Below are positions 7,327 through 7,327 of a stretch of DNA of 7,327 nucleotides, one piece after another. The stretch lies in the NCBI GenBank assembly GCA_902493145.1, contig CABUOA010000062.1, positions 1 to 7,327 of the forward strand. Reading direction: 5' to 3'. The position numbers and the translations under genes are program-made. The notes under the pieces are model-generated. The model saw nothing but the letters and a program-made list of their open reading frames with translations. It made no database searches and was not told where the DNA came from. The stretch comes from an uncultured Collinsella sp. (lineage in GTDB: Bacteria > Actinomycetota > Coriobacteriia > Coriobacteriales > Coriobacteriaceae). The stretch's first letter is position 1. Every line of letters begins with the position of its first letter.

Positions 7327-7327
7327 G

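Noticed and set aside
7200..7327. Palindrome read as an invertible promoter flanked by inverted repeats
   Set aside because: The interior is itself a GC-rich hairpin with no promoter-like hexamers, so inverting it would change little. No recombinase gene is nearby in the window.
7200..7327. Palindrome read as a CRISPR repeat or an ordinary terminator
   Set aside because: There is only one inverted pair with no repeat-spacer series, and no T-tract longer than four bases follows either stem.

Overview
The window is high-GC, gene-dense, and every convincing gene lies on the + strand. GC-rich third codon positions, an actinobacterial-looking Uup-type ABC-F protein and a twin-arginine lipoprotein PstS together suggest a Coriobacteriia-like actinobacterium, perhaps near Collinsella. 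That placement is inference from style, not from a marker gene.

Region 1 (23-3685) is a complete high-affinity phosphate import operon, pstS-pstC-pstA-pstB. The genes are tightly packed: a 24-nt gap, then an 8-nt overlap, then a 4-nt ATGA overlap. PstS captures phosphate outside the membrane, PstC and PstA form the channel, and PstB hydrolyses ATP. No phoU follows. The operon closes with a strong intrinsic terminator at 3741-3778, so any phoU or phoBR genes must lie upstream or elsewhere.

Region 2 (3805-6544) is a two-gene unit with its own candidate extended -10 promoter. The first gene encodes a 619-residue Uup-like ABC-F ATPase with a C-terminal coiled coil. Six nucleotides later comes a Cof-type HAD phosphatase gene, followed by a second intrinsic terminator.

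Region 3 (6545-7063) holds a 129-residue DtxR/MntR-family metal-dependent repressor with all six candidate metal ligands. It is preceded by an unusual regulatory region with two near-palindromic repeats set exactly 30 bp apart, a plausible autoregulatory operator.

Region 4 (7064-7327) has no convincing gene. It contains two small hairpins and then a 127-bp giant palindrome whose outer arms are a perfect 28-bp inverted repeat and whose interior folds into a second long hairpin. It resembles a MITE-like or repeated extragenic palindrome, or a structured RNA, and is the least explained part of the window. The window ends one base after the right arm.
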